From MWDV01 sp002070715 (GTDB taxonomy: Bacteria > Verrucomicrobiota > Verrucomicrobiia > Limisphaerales > MWDV01), in assembly GCA_035411585.1 (NCBI GenBank), contig DAONTI010000001.1, positions 124,001 to 188,000 of the forward strand: a stretch of DNA of 64,000 nucleotides. Direction: 5' to 3'. Both the position numbers and the translations under genes were made by a program. Under the pieces are notes generated by a model. That model made no database searches. It was not told the origin of the DNA and saw only the letters and a list, made by a program, of their open reading frames with translations. Below, one piece after another: positions 34,357 to 42,364 of the stretch. Every line of letters starts with the position of its first letter. Positions within the stretch are counted from its first letter, which is position 1.

Positions 34357-36143
34357 CCACGCCGCATCCAGTCTATTCCTCCACCGGACCGCGCCGCGGG
34401 CGCTGGCTGGATTTCGCCTGCGGCGGGGTTCTCATCGCGGGTTTGTTCACCGCCATCGTGGGGCTGGTGTTGTTGGTGAATTACACGGTTGTTTCGCCGG
34501 AGGATCCCGTGGCGTCGGTGACGCTGGCGGAAGCCAAGGACCGGCTGCGCGCCAATCCCACGGACGCCGCCCTCAAACAAGCCGTGCGGGAATTGGATTT
34601 GCAGGCCCGGCGCACGTATTTTCGTCGTCTGCAAATCAATCAGGGCGGCGCCTGGTTGCTCGTCATTGGAGCGGGCTTGTTTGTCTTGGCTACGCGCCAG
34701 GTCCGCGCCGTTGCGGAGAAACCGCATCTTCCGAAACGACAAACGGAAACGGCGACCTACCCCACCCGCGCCGCGCGGCTTGGGCGCTGGGCAGTGGCGG
34801 GAGCCGGCGGCCTGTTGCTGGTGCTGATGTTGCTCCGGGCGGCGGTTCATCAATCCTCGTTGCCCGCCTCCTTGGCGGACTGGGAAAAACAGCGGGCAGG
34901 TGAAGCGGGCACGATGAAGCCGCACGTCGCGCTATTTCTGGACGGATACCGACGCAACTGGCCCATGTTCCGCGGACCGCTCGGCACGGGCATCGCCTTG
35001 GTCACCAACGCGCCGCTCACGTGGGACGGCGCCACCGGCGCGGGGGTGGTCTGGAAAACGCCGGTGCCGGCGCCGGGGTTCAGCTCGCCCATCGTCTGGG
35101 ATCAACACGTTTTTCTGGCGGGCGGCGATGCCAAGTCCCGGGAGGTGATGTGCTTTGACGCGAATACCGGCGATTTATTGTGGCGCCGTCCGGTGCCGCC
35201 GCCAGCCACGGGCGCGCGGGACCTGCCGGAAGCGCCGGAGTTCACCGGTTACGCGGCCTGCACCCCGGCCACAGACGGCACCCGGGTGTTCGCCAGTTTC
35301 GGCAGCGGCGAACTGGTGGCGTTGGATTACCGCGGGCAAGTGGTGTGGTCCCGTAATTTTGGTCCGGTGGGCAACATGTATGGTCACAGCACGTCGCTGT
35401 TGGTGTGGCGGGACCGGTTGATCGTGCTGCTCGATCAAGACGAGGCGGAAGCGAACAAATCCCGCCTCTACGCCTTGGACACTGCAACCGGGCGGGAGCT
35501 CTGGCAACAATCCCGGCCCGTGGGCGCGTCGTGGGCGACTCCCATCGCCATGGAACACGCGGGACAAACTCAGTTGATTACGCTGGGCGATCCCTGGTTA
35601 ATCGCCTACAACATCGAGAGCGGCGCTGAATTATGGCGGGCCGATTGTCTGGGCGCGGACGTGGCGCCGTCGCCCGTATTCAGCGGCGACCTCGTGCTGG
35701 CGGTCAGTCCCAATCGGCACCTGGCCGCAGTGCGCCCCGACGGCCAAGGCGACGTGACCGAAACCCGGATCGTCTGGGAATCCCCCGATGGCGCCACCGA
35801 CATCACCAGTCCGGTCGTGGCCGGGAGTCTCGTGTTTGCAGTTTCCACGGATGGAATGTTGTCGTGCCTCGACCTCGCCACCGGCGAACTGCTGGCGGAA
35901 AAGGATTTCGCGGAACAAATGAACGCCTCGCCGACGCTGGTGGGCGACCGGCTTTATTTTTTCGGCTTGAAAGGGCGGTCGTTTGTCCTGACCGCCACCA
36001 GCGAACTTCAGGAGGTGGCGCAAGGCGCGCTCGGCGAACCGGTGTTCGCCAGCCCGGCTTTTGTGGGCGAACGCCTCTTTGTGCGCGGCAAACAACATCT
36101 GTTTTGTCTGGGCGAAAAGCAGGGAGCGACGCATGCCGATTGA
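34353..36143 (+). CDS. Membrane-anchored PQQ-type beta-propeller protein
   Basis: The protein has 596 residues from the ATG at 34353, overlapping the preceding stop. The N-terminal 165 residues hold three membrane helices (GGVLIAGLFTAIVGLVLLVNY, GGAWLLVIGAGLFVLATRQV, AVAGAGGLLLVLMLLRAAV), with a helical loop between the first two. The propeller starts at WPMFRGPLGTGIA and shows blades TGDLLWRR, GQVVWSR, GRELWQQ and SGAELWRA. The topology puts the propeller in the periplasm. It may scaffold the redox complex or bind a quinone-type cofactor. It overlaps the NuoE-NuoF fusion gene by 11 bp, so coupling continues from the membrane part to the soluble NADH module. Confidence 0.82.
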   Translation: MTTPHPVYSSTGPRRGRWLDFACGGVLIAGLFTAIVGLVLLVNYTVVSPEDPVASVTLAEAKDRLRANPTDAALKQAVRELDLQARRTYFRRLQINQGGAWLLVIGAGLFVLATRQVRAVAEKPHLPKRQTETATYPTRAARLGRWAVAGAGGLLLVLMLLRAAVHQSSLPASLADWEKQRAGEAGTMKPHVALFLDGYRRNWPMFRGPLGTGIALVTNAPLTWDGATGAGVVWKTPVPAPGFSSPIVWDQHVFLAGGDAKSREVMCFDANTGDLLWRRPVPPPATGARDLPEAPEFTGYAACTPATDGTRVFASFGSGELVALDYRGQVVWSRNFGPVGNMYGHSTSLLVWRDRLIVLLDQDEAEANKSRLYALDTATGRELWQQSRPVGASWATPIAMEHAGQTQLITLGDPWLIAYNIESGAELWRADCLGADVAPSPVFSGDLVLAVSPNRHLAAVRPDGQGDVTETRIVWESPDGATDITSPVVAGSLVFAVSTDGMLSCLDLATGELLAEKDFAEQMNASPTLVGDRLYFFGLKGRSFVLTATSELQEVAQGALGEPVFASPAFVGERLFVRGKQHLFCLGEKQGATHAD

Positions 36144-38556
36144 CCTGACATTCACCGACGAAACCGTGGCTCGGATCGGGCGGCGCCCCGAGGCGTTGAT
36201 CCCGATTCTTCAGGCGTTACAGGATCATTACGGCTACCTGCCGGAGGCGGCGTTGCGGCGGGTGTGCGAAACGACCGAGATCACGCCCGCCGCCCTGACC
36301 GGCGTCGCGTCTTTCTACGACATGTTCCGGCACACACCCGTGGGCCGGCATCTCCTGCGCGTCTGTGTCGGCACGGCCTGTCACGTGGCCGGGGCCAATC
36401 ATATCGAGGACGAGTTACGCCGCCGATTGCACATTCCCGCCGGCGGCGATACTGACCCAGACGGTCTTTTCACCATTGAACGCGTCGCCTGCCTCGGCAC
36501 CTGCACGCTCGCGCCGGTGGTGAAATTCGATCAAACCACGCTGGGCCATGTGACAGTGGATTCGATTGAAGGCCGGGTACGGGAACAGGTTGAACTGGCC
36601 AAGCGGAAGAGCGCCGCGAAATCCACGGAAGAACTGTTGCCGCACCAGAACGTGCCCGGGCAGACGGAAATCCACGTCGGACTGGGCTCGTGCTGCATGG
36701 CCAAGGGCAGCGACCAATTGTTCCACGCCTTGCGCGAATCCGCCGCTCTCAGCGGCAGCCAGGTGATCGTGAAACGCGTGGGTTGCGTGGGCATGTGTCA
36801 TCGCACGCCCATGGTGGAGGTGACGTCACCCGGCCGGCCCGGAGTCTATTACTCCGATCTGACTCCGGCTCACGCGACAACGCTGGTGCAACGCTATCTG
36901 CGCCCTCGAAGTTTGAGCCAACGCGCCCGCCACTGGGGCACGCGTCTGCTCGATGCGTTGTTGGTGGATGAAGTGGCCGGGACCGGGCGGATTGAGCAAT
37001 GCGCGGTCGGCCAACGCGACCCGGATTTGCGCGCCTTTTTTGGCAAACAACAGCGGATCGCCACCGAGCACTTCGGACGGCTTGATCCGCTCGACTTGGA
37101 CGAGTATCTGAGCCACGGCGGTTTTGCGGCGCTCGCCCGGTGTTTGGGTAAAGGAAATCTCGGATTAGCGACGGAAATGTCCATCGAATCCCTGGCGGGC
37201 GGCCCGTCCTCCGCAGCGCTCGCTCCTAACGCCATCATCGCCCTCCTCGAACAAGCCGGACTGCGCGGACGCGGCGGCGCTGGATTTCCGACGGGACAAA
37301 AATGGCGGGTCACCGCCGCGCAATCCGGCGACGTAAAATACGTCATTTGCAATGGCGACGAAGGCGATCCCGGGGCGTTTATGGACCGAATGATTCTCGA
37401 ATCCTTTCCGTTCCGCGTCATTGAAGGATTGGCCATTGCCGCGGTGGCGGTGGGTGCGCGGGAGGGTGTGTTCTATATCCGGCACGAATATCCGCTGGCG
37501 GTCAAACGCGTGCGTCGGGCCATCGAACAATTAGAACAGCGCGGCTGGCTGGGCGGCGGTCCGGCGGACGGTTTTTCACTTAAGCTATCGGTGTTCGAGG
37601 GCGCCGGCGCGTTCGTTTGCGGTGAAGAGACGGCTTTGATCGCCTCCATCGAAGGCCGGCGCGGCATGCCGGCCTTGCGCCCGCCGTTTCCCGCGGAGCG
37701 CGGGTTGTGGGGTTGTCCCACGTTGATCAACAATGTGGAAACCCTCGCGCTGGTGCCGTGGATTTTGCGCCACGGCGCGGCGAAGTTTGCGGCCATCGGC
37801 ACGGCCCAGAGCAAAGGCACCAAGGTCTTCGCCCTCGCGGGCAAGGTCCGGCGGGGCGGATTAATTGAAGTGCCGATGGGTACCACCCTGCGCGAGATTG
37901 TGGAGGAGATTGGCGGCGGCGTGGGGCCGGGGCGGCGGTTCAAAGCCGTGCAAATTGGCGGGCCTAGCGGCGGGTGTGTGCCGGCGCGGCTGGCGGATAC
38001 CCCGGTGGATTTCGAGAGCTTGGGCGCGGTGGGCGCGATCATGGGCAGCGGCGGTCTCGTGGTGCTCGACGACACCAGTTGTATGGTGGACATCGCGCGG
38101 TATTTCCTGCAGTTCACCCAAGACCAATCCTGCGGCCAATGCACCTTCTGCCGCATCGGCACGAAACGGATGCTCGACATCCTCGACCGGCTTTGCACCG
38201 GCAAGGCCACGCGGGCGAACCTGGACGAACTGGAACGCCTTGCGGCCCAAGTCGGCGCGGGCAGTCTGTGCGGCTTGGGTAAAACCGCGCCGAACCCGGT
38301 GCTCACCACGCTGCGCTATTTCCGGGACGAATACGAAGCGCACCTCGCGGGCCATTGTCCGGCGGGCCAGTGCGCCGCCCTGATTCATTACACGATCAAC
38401 ACGGATTGCACCGGCTGCACCCTGTGCGCCCAGCATTGTCCGGTGGACGCCATCCCGATGACGCCTTACGCCCGGCACGTCATTGACGACGCCAAATGCA
38501 CGCGGTGCGACACCTGCCGGCAAGTCTGTCCCTACGACGCGGTGGACGTGAAATGA
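36133..38556 (+). CDS. NuoE-NuoF fusion with C-terminal 2[4Fe-4S] ferredoxin (HydC-HydB-like)
   Basis: The protein has 807 residues. The NuoE part binds [2Fe-2S] through Cys78, Cys83, Cys120 and Cys124 (C-x4-C and C-x3-C). A second thioredoxin-like domain at about 185-260 has SCCMAK and CVGMC. The NuoF part has GRGGAGFPTG near residue 378 for NADH, NGDEGDPGAFMDR for FMN, a CGEETALIASIEG block, and the SCGQCTFCRIG plus LCGLG Cys of the N3-type cluster. Two ferredoxin motifs (CTGCTLCAQHCP, CTRCDTCRQVCP) end it. This equals HydC and HydB of electron-bifurcating hydrogenases in one chain. It should exchange electrons between NAD(H), FMN and iron-sulfur clusters in the cytoplasm. No hydrogenase subunit is present. 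It overlaps the next gene by 4 bp. Confidence 0.9.
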   Translation: MPIDLTFTDETVARIGRRPEALIPILQALQDHYGYLPEAALRRVCETTEITPAALTGVASFYDMFRHTPVGRHLLRVCVGTACHVAGANHIEDELRRRLHIPAGGDTDPDGLFTIERVACLGTCTLAPVVKFDQTTLGHVTVDSIEGRVREQVELAKRKSAAKSTEELLPHQNVPGQTEIHVGLGSCCMAKGSDQLFHALRESAALSGSQVIVKRVGCVGMCHRTPMVEVTSPGRPGVYYSDLTPAHATTLVQRYLRPRSLSQRARHWGTRLLDALLVDEVAGTGRIEQCAVGQRDPDLRAFFGKQQRIATEHFGRLDPLDLDEYLSHGGFAALARCLGKGNLGLATEMSIESLAGGPSSAALAPNAIIALLEQAGLRGRGGAGFPTGQKWRVTAAQSGDVKYVICNGDEGDPGAFMDRMILESFPFRVIEGLAIAAVAVGAREGVFYIRHEYPLAVKRVRRAIEQLEQRGWLGGGPADGFSLKLSVFEGAGAFVCGEETALIASIEGRRGMPALRPPFPAERGLWGCPTLINNVETLALVPWILRHGAAKFAAIGTAQSKGTKVFALAGKVRRGGLIEVPMGTTLREIVEEIGGGVGPGRRFKAVQIGGPSGGCVPARLADTPVDFESLGAVGAIMGSGGLVVLDDTSCMVDIARYFLQFTQDQSCGQCTFCRIGTKRMLDILDRLCTGKATRANLDELERLAAQVGAGSLCGLGKTAPNPVLTTLRYFRDEYEAHLAGHCPAGQCAALIHYTINTDCTGCTLCAQHCPVDAIPMTPYARHVIDDAKCTRCDTCRQVCPYDAVDVK

Positions 38557-40193
38557 GCGAGACCTTCACCATCACCATTGACCAACAACCGGTCACCGTC
38601 ACCGCCGGCGACAGCGTGCTGGCCGCCGCGCGCAAACTGGGGCTGGACATCCCCACGCTTTGTTATCTGGAAAAGTGCGGCCCGTTACACACCTGCCAGG
38701 TTTGCCTGGTCAAGTGGAACGGCAAACTGGTGCCCTCCTGCGGCACGAAAGTCGCGCCGGGCATGGTCATCGAAAGTGAAACCGGGGAAGTCCACGAAGC
38801 GCGGCGCACGGCGTTGGAACTGCTGTTCAGCGATCACGTGGGCGATTGCCTGTCCCCCTGTCAACGCTTGTGTCCGCTCTGGTTGAACATCCCGGCGATG
38901 CTGCGGCAGATCGAGGCCGGGCGTTTGGATGAGGCCATCGCCACTGTGCGCGCCGCTCTGCCCCTGCCCGCCGTGCTGGGGCGTTTGTGTCATCATCCCT
39001 GTGAACAAGGCTGCCGGCGCGGGCATTGGGACGATCCGGCGGCGATTCGTAATCTGGAAAAATTTGTCACGGACCAGGATTTCGCCAAATCCGAGCCGCA
39101 TCTGCCGGCGCGCCAACCAGCCACGGGCCGGAAGATTGCCATCGTCGGCGCCGGACCCACCGGTCTGGCGGCGGCCTATTACCTGACGCGCAACGGCCAT
39201 GCGGTCACGGTGCTGGATCGGCGCGCCCAACCGGGCGGTTCGCTCCGGGATGTCCCCGAAGATCGCTTGCCCGCTGCTTCGCTTGACGCCGAGTTGACCT
39301 TGCTCAAGCGCCTGGGCGTTGAGTTCCAATCGAAGGTTGAGCTCGGCCGACCAATGCCCTTGGCTGACCTCGCCCAAAACTTCAACGCCGTATTGCTGGC
39401 GGTGGGCGAACTGAAACCGGGCGAAGGCGATGCTCTTGGCGTGACTCTGGCCGGGGCTTCGATCAAGGCAGACCCGCACTCATGCCTCACTTCGATGCCC
39501 AAGGTCTTCGCCGCCGGCAGCGTCGTGCGCGCGCAAAAGCAGCTTGTTCGCGCCTTGGCCGAGGGACGGGCGGCCGCCGAGTGCATGCATCGTTTTCTGT
39601 CTGGCGAACCCGCGCGACGACCAGAGAAACCGTTCTCCAGTCTCATGGGCCGGCTCGATCCCGCTGAAGTCCGCGCGTTTTTGCTTCAGGCCGGGCATTC
39701 GGGCGGACGCGTGAGTCCATGCGATGCCTGCCGGGGCCATACGCCCGCCGAAGCGGCCCTGGAAAGCTCGCGCTGTCTGCACTGCGACTGCCGTTCCTCC
39801 GGCAATTGCGCGCTCCAACACTACGCCCAGGTCTATGGCGCGGATGCGAACCGTTTCCGCGGTGAACGACGGCCCTTCGAGCAACAGCTTCAACCGGGCG
39901 GCATCATCTTTGAGCCGGGCAAGTGCATCCTCTGCGGCATTTGCGTCAAGCTGACCGAGCTGGCGCGGGAGGAACTTGGTCTGACGTTCATTGGCCGCGG
40001 CTTCGATGTGCGCTTGGCGGCGCCCTTCAATCATACCATCGAAGACGGCTTGCGCCGGGTTGCCGCGGAATGTGTGAAGGCCTGCCCAACCGGCGCCCTG
40101 GTTTTCAAAGAGAACCTGCCGCCAGCACCGCACGCCCCACCTCAATCGCCTCCCCCGAGCGATTCAGGCGACGCCAGCACGCGCCCGCGTTGA
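38553..40193 (+). CDS. NuoG-N / GltD-like iron-sulfur flavoprotein without NAD(P)H domain
   Basis: The protein has 546 residues. The N-terminus is a NuoG-type [2Fe-2S] domain with Cys37, Cys48, Cys51 and Cys63, followed by an H-x3-C-x3-C-x3-C group (DHVGDCLSPCQRLC). GRLCHHPCEQGCRRG and the FAD motif GAGPTGLAAAYYL near residue 200 are as in the small subunit of glutamate synthase and NfnB. However, the stretch where GltD has its NAD(P)H-binding GxGxxA domain (about 100 residues) is missing: AVLLAVGELKPGEG runs almost directly into TSMPKVFAAGSVV. Further Cys groups (CDAC, CLHCDC, CILCGIC, CVKACP) lie at the end. It probably passes electrons from the NuoEF-like partner onward by FAD and clusters. 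Confidence 0.85.
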   Translation: MSETFTITIDQQPVTVTAGDSVLAAARKLGLDIPTLCYLEKCGPLHTCQVCLVKWNGKLVPSCGTKVAPGMVIESETGEVHEARRTALELLFSDHVGDCLSPCQRLCPLWLNIPAMLRQIEAGRLDEAIATVRAALPLPAVLGRLCHHPCEQGCRRGHWDDPAAIRNLEKFVTDQDFAKSEPHLPARQPATGRKIAIVGAGPTGLAAAYYLTRNGHAVTVLDRRAQPGGSLRDVPEDRLPAASLDAELTLLKRLGVEFQSKVELGRPMPLADLAQNFNAVLLAVGELKPGEGDALGVTLAGASIKADPHSCLTSMPKVFAAGSVVRAQKQLVRALAEGRAAAECMHRFLSGEPARRPEKPFSSLMGRLDPAEVRAFLLQAGHSGGRVSPCDACRGHTPAEAALESSRCLHCDCRSSGNCALQHYAQVYGADANRFRGERRPFEQQLQPGGIIFEPGKCILCGICVKLTELAREELGLTFIGRGFDVRLAAPFNHTIEDGLRRVAAECVKACPTGALVFKENLPPAPHAPPQSPPPSDSGDASTRPR

Positions 40194-40225
40194 CACGCTC
40201 CGCCCTGCCCTCTAGCCTCCCGCGG

Positions 40226-41500
40226 ATGTCGCGACTGCCCTTTGAACTGCTGCTGGCCCTGCGTTACCTGCGGCCAAAGCGGACGTTTGTCTCGGTTATC
40301 ACGCTCATCTCCATTCTCGGGGTCATGCTGGGCGTGGCCGTGCTGATCATCGTCATCAGTGTGATGAGCGGTTTCGATCACGATCTGCGCGAAAAAGTGT
40401 TCGGCTTCAACGCGCATCTCAAGGTGTTGGCCCACGACGATAACCTGCGGGATTACGCCTATCTGACGGACCGGGTCGCCGCCAATCCGCACGTCCAGGG
40501 CGTCGCCCCGTTTGTGTTGGGGCAGGTGCTGGTGGAAACCCAGCCGGAGTTCGGACAGAAACGCGTGTTTGCCCCGCTCGTCCGCGGCGTGTGGCCCCAG
40601 GCGGAAGCCACAGTCAGCGCGCTGCCCCGCAGCACCGTGCTCGGCGAGTTCGACGTCAGCCACCGCGGCTTGGTGGTCGGCGTCAAGTTCGCCGAAAACA
40701 TGGATCTGCGCATTGGCGACCGGGTCACCGTTTATTCGTGGAAAGACCTGCGCCAGATGAAGGAGAGCCACGAACAACAACGCGAACAGGCGGTTCTGCC
40801 GGATGAATACACCGTCCGCGGCATTTTTGACGCCGGGTATTATGAGTTCAACGCCTCGTTCATCATCACCTCGCTGGAGGACGCACAGGAGTTGTTTGAT
40901 CTGGATGAGGCCGACACCGTCCACGGCCTGATGGTGGCCTTGCGCGATCCGTTCCGCCCCCAGGTGGCCGCGCGGGAATTGCAGCAACAACTCGGCCCGG
41001 ATTACCGGGTGACCACCTGGATGGAGGACAGCCCGTTGATGATGGCGGTGTTGGTCGAGAAAAATGTGATGCTCTACATCCTGTTCTTCATCGTCATCGT
41101 GGCGGCCTTCGGCATCACCTGCACCTTGATCACGTTCATTGTGATGAAGACGCGCGAGATTGGTTTGATGAAAGCCCTCGGCGCCTCCAACCGGCAGGTG
41201 ATGTGGGTCTTCCTCGGCCAAAGCCTGATCGTGAGCGTGTTCGGCGTCATCGCCGGCGTGGGATTGGGATTGACGGCCATCGCGTATCGCAACGAATTCC
41301 TCGAATGGATGCGGCATCTGACCGGCTTCCAGCTTTTCCCGGCGGAGATCTATGGATTCACCCAGTTGCCGGCGCTGGTGATTCCGGGCGACGTGCTGAT
41401 CATCTGCGGCGGATCGCTGATCATCTGCCTGCTGGCCGCGGCATTCCCCGCGCGGCATGCCAGCAAGCTCAATCCAGTGGAGGCGTTGCGCCATGAGTGA
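40226..41500 (+). CDS. LolC/LolE-family lipoprotein-releasing permease
   Basis: The protein has 424 residues from the ATG at 40226; the frame is open further upstream but overlaps the preceding gene. One N-terminal helix (TLISILGVMLGVAVLIIVISVMSGF) is followed by a large periplasmic domain and three C-terminal helices (LYILFFIVIVAAFGITCTLITFI, GQSLIVSVFGVIAGVGLGLT, and DVLIICGGSLIICLLAAAF), then PARHASKLNPVEALR. This is the standard FtsX-like layout of LolC and LolE, which release lipoproteins from the inner membrane to LolA. Only one such permease is seen, so it may work as a homodimer. The ATPase follows after a small possible gene. Confidence 0.9.
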   Translation: MSRLPFELLLALRYLRPKRTFVSVITLISILGVMLGVAVLIIVISVMSGFDHDLREKVFGFNAHLKVLAHDDNLRDYAYLTDRVAANPHVQGVAPFVLGQVLVETQPEFGQKRVFAPLVRGVWPQAEATVSALPRSTVLGEFDVSHRGLVVGVKFAENMDLRIGDRVTVYSWKDLRQMKESHEQQREQAVLPDEYTVRGIFDAGYYEFNASFIITSLEDAQELFDLDEADTVHGLMVALRDPFRPQVAARELQQQLGPDYRVTTWMEDSPLMMAVLVEKNVMLYILFFIVIVAAFGITCTLITFIVMKTREIGLMKALGASNRQVMWVFLGQSLIVSVFGVIAGVGLGLTAIAYRNEFLEWMRHLTGFQLFPAEIYGFTQLPALVIPGDVLIICGGSLIICLLAAAFPARHASKLNPVEALRHE

Positions 41501-41681
41501 TTCGGCGAATTTTCACATGACCTGTCCGGCGTTTCCGCTTTTCACGGCCTGTGATTGCGCGCTGCGCGCTCGCGGTCGGCAGTCGAAGTTTTTTCCGGTT
41601 CACGCGCAGTTGCCGCTGGATGTTACGTCAGACACCTCTGGGCAATGGAATGAACATTCTTCCACGGGAGGTCGGCCATGA
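41493..41681 (+). CDS. Possible small protein bridging lolC/E and lolD
   Basis: A 62-codon frame opens at the ATG at 41493, 8 bp inside the end of the permease gene, and its TGA overlaps the lolD start by 4 bp (ATGA). The product would be polar, with three Cys near the start (MTCPAFPLFTACDCALRAR), and has no recognisable domain. The tidy overlaps argue for translation, for example to carry ribosomes to lolD. The lack of any domain and the strong ribosome-binding site of lolD argue against a need for it. Confidence 0.3.
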   Translation: MSDSANFHMTCPAFPLFTACDCALRARGRQSKFFPVHAQLPLDVTSDTSGQWNEHSSTGGRP

Positions 41682-42355
41682 GTCAGCCTTTCCTGGCCGC
41701 GCGGGCGTTGACCAAGAGTTACCTCCTAGGCCGGCGCACACTGGATGTTTTGCGCGGTGTGGAGCTTGAGGTGCAACGCGGGGAGTTTCTGGCATTGCGC
41801 GGCGCGTCCGGCGCGGGCAAAAGCACGCTGCTCCATCTGCTCGGCGGACTCGACATTCCGGATGCCGGCGAGATTTGGCTGAACGGCGAGAACATCGCGC
41901 GCCTCCCGGCGGCGGCGCACACCCGGCTTCGCAACCGGCACATCGGTTTCATCTTTCAGGCGTATCATCTCCTCCCCGAACTTGACGCCCTCGAAAACGT
42001 CTGTCTCCCGGCGCGCATCGCGCGGATGGACGCCGCGCAGGCGGCGGCTCGCGGGCGCGAATTGCTCCAGCGCGTGGGATTGGCGGAGCGCATGGAACAC
42101 AAACCGTTCGAGTTATCCGGCGGCGAACAACAGCGCGTGGCCATCGCCCGCGCGTTAATCAACCAACCGGAACTGATCCTGGCCGATGAACCGACCGGCA
42201 ACTTGGACTCGCACACCGGGGATGAAATCATCGAGCTGCTCCTGAGCCTCCGCGCGGAGCGCCAGGCTACCCTCATCGTCGCCACCCACGACGCGCAAAT
42301 CGCCAGCCGCGCGCCGCGGACGGCGGAACTGGTGGATGGCCGGATTCAAACCTGA
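41678..42355 (+). CDS. lolD: LolD-type ABC transporter ATPase
   Basis: The protein has 225 residues. It carries Walker A GASGAGKST, the Q-loop FIFQAYHLLPELDALENV, signature LSGGEQQRVAIARAL and Walker B LILADEPTGNLDS, with the switch His in VATHD. This is a full ATPase of the LolD/MacB type, and its position after the LolC/E permease makes the lipoprotein-release role likely. The start is fixed by a very good ribosome-binding site, GGGAGG, six bases before the ATG at 41678. It is the penultimate gene of the long plus-strand run. Confidence 0.9.
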   Translation: MSQPFLAARALTKSYLLGRRTLDVLRGVELEVQRGEFLALRGASGAGKSTLLHLLGGLDIPDAGEIWLNGENIARLPAAAHTRLRNRHIGFIFQAYHLLPELDALENVCLPARIARMDAAQAAARGRELLQRVGLAERMEHKPFELSGGEQQRVAIARALINQPELILADEPTGNLDSHTGDEIIELLLSLRAERQATLIVATHDAQIASRAPRTAELVDGRIQT

Positions 42356-42364
42356 TTGACCTTT

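Noticed and set aside
30552..40193. Reading the redox cluster as a periplasmic nitrate reductase, NAD-linked hydrogenase or complex I operon
   Set aside because: No NapA/NapB, no hydrogenase H-cluster or NiFe subunit, and none of the membrane or NuoBCDI subunits of complex I are in the window.
40142..41494. Open frame of 450 codons on the minus strand opposite the Lol permease
   Set aside because: His/Gln-rich filler typical of antisense of membrane-protein genes.
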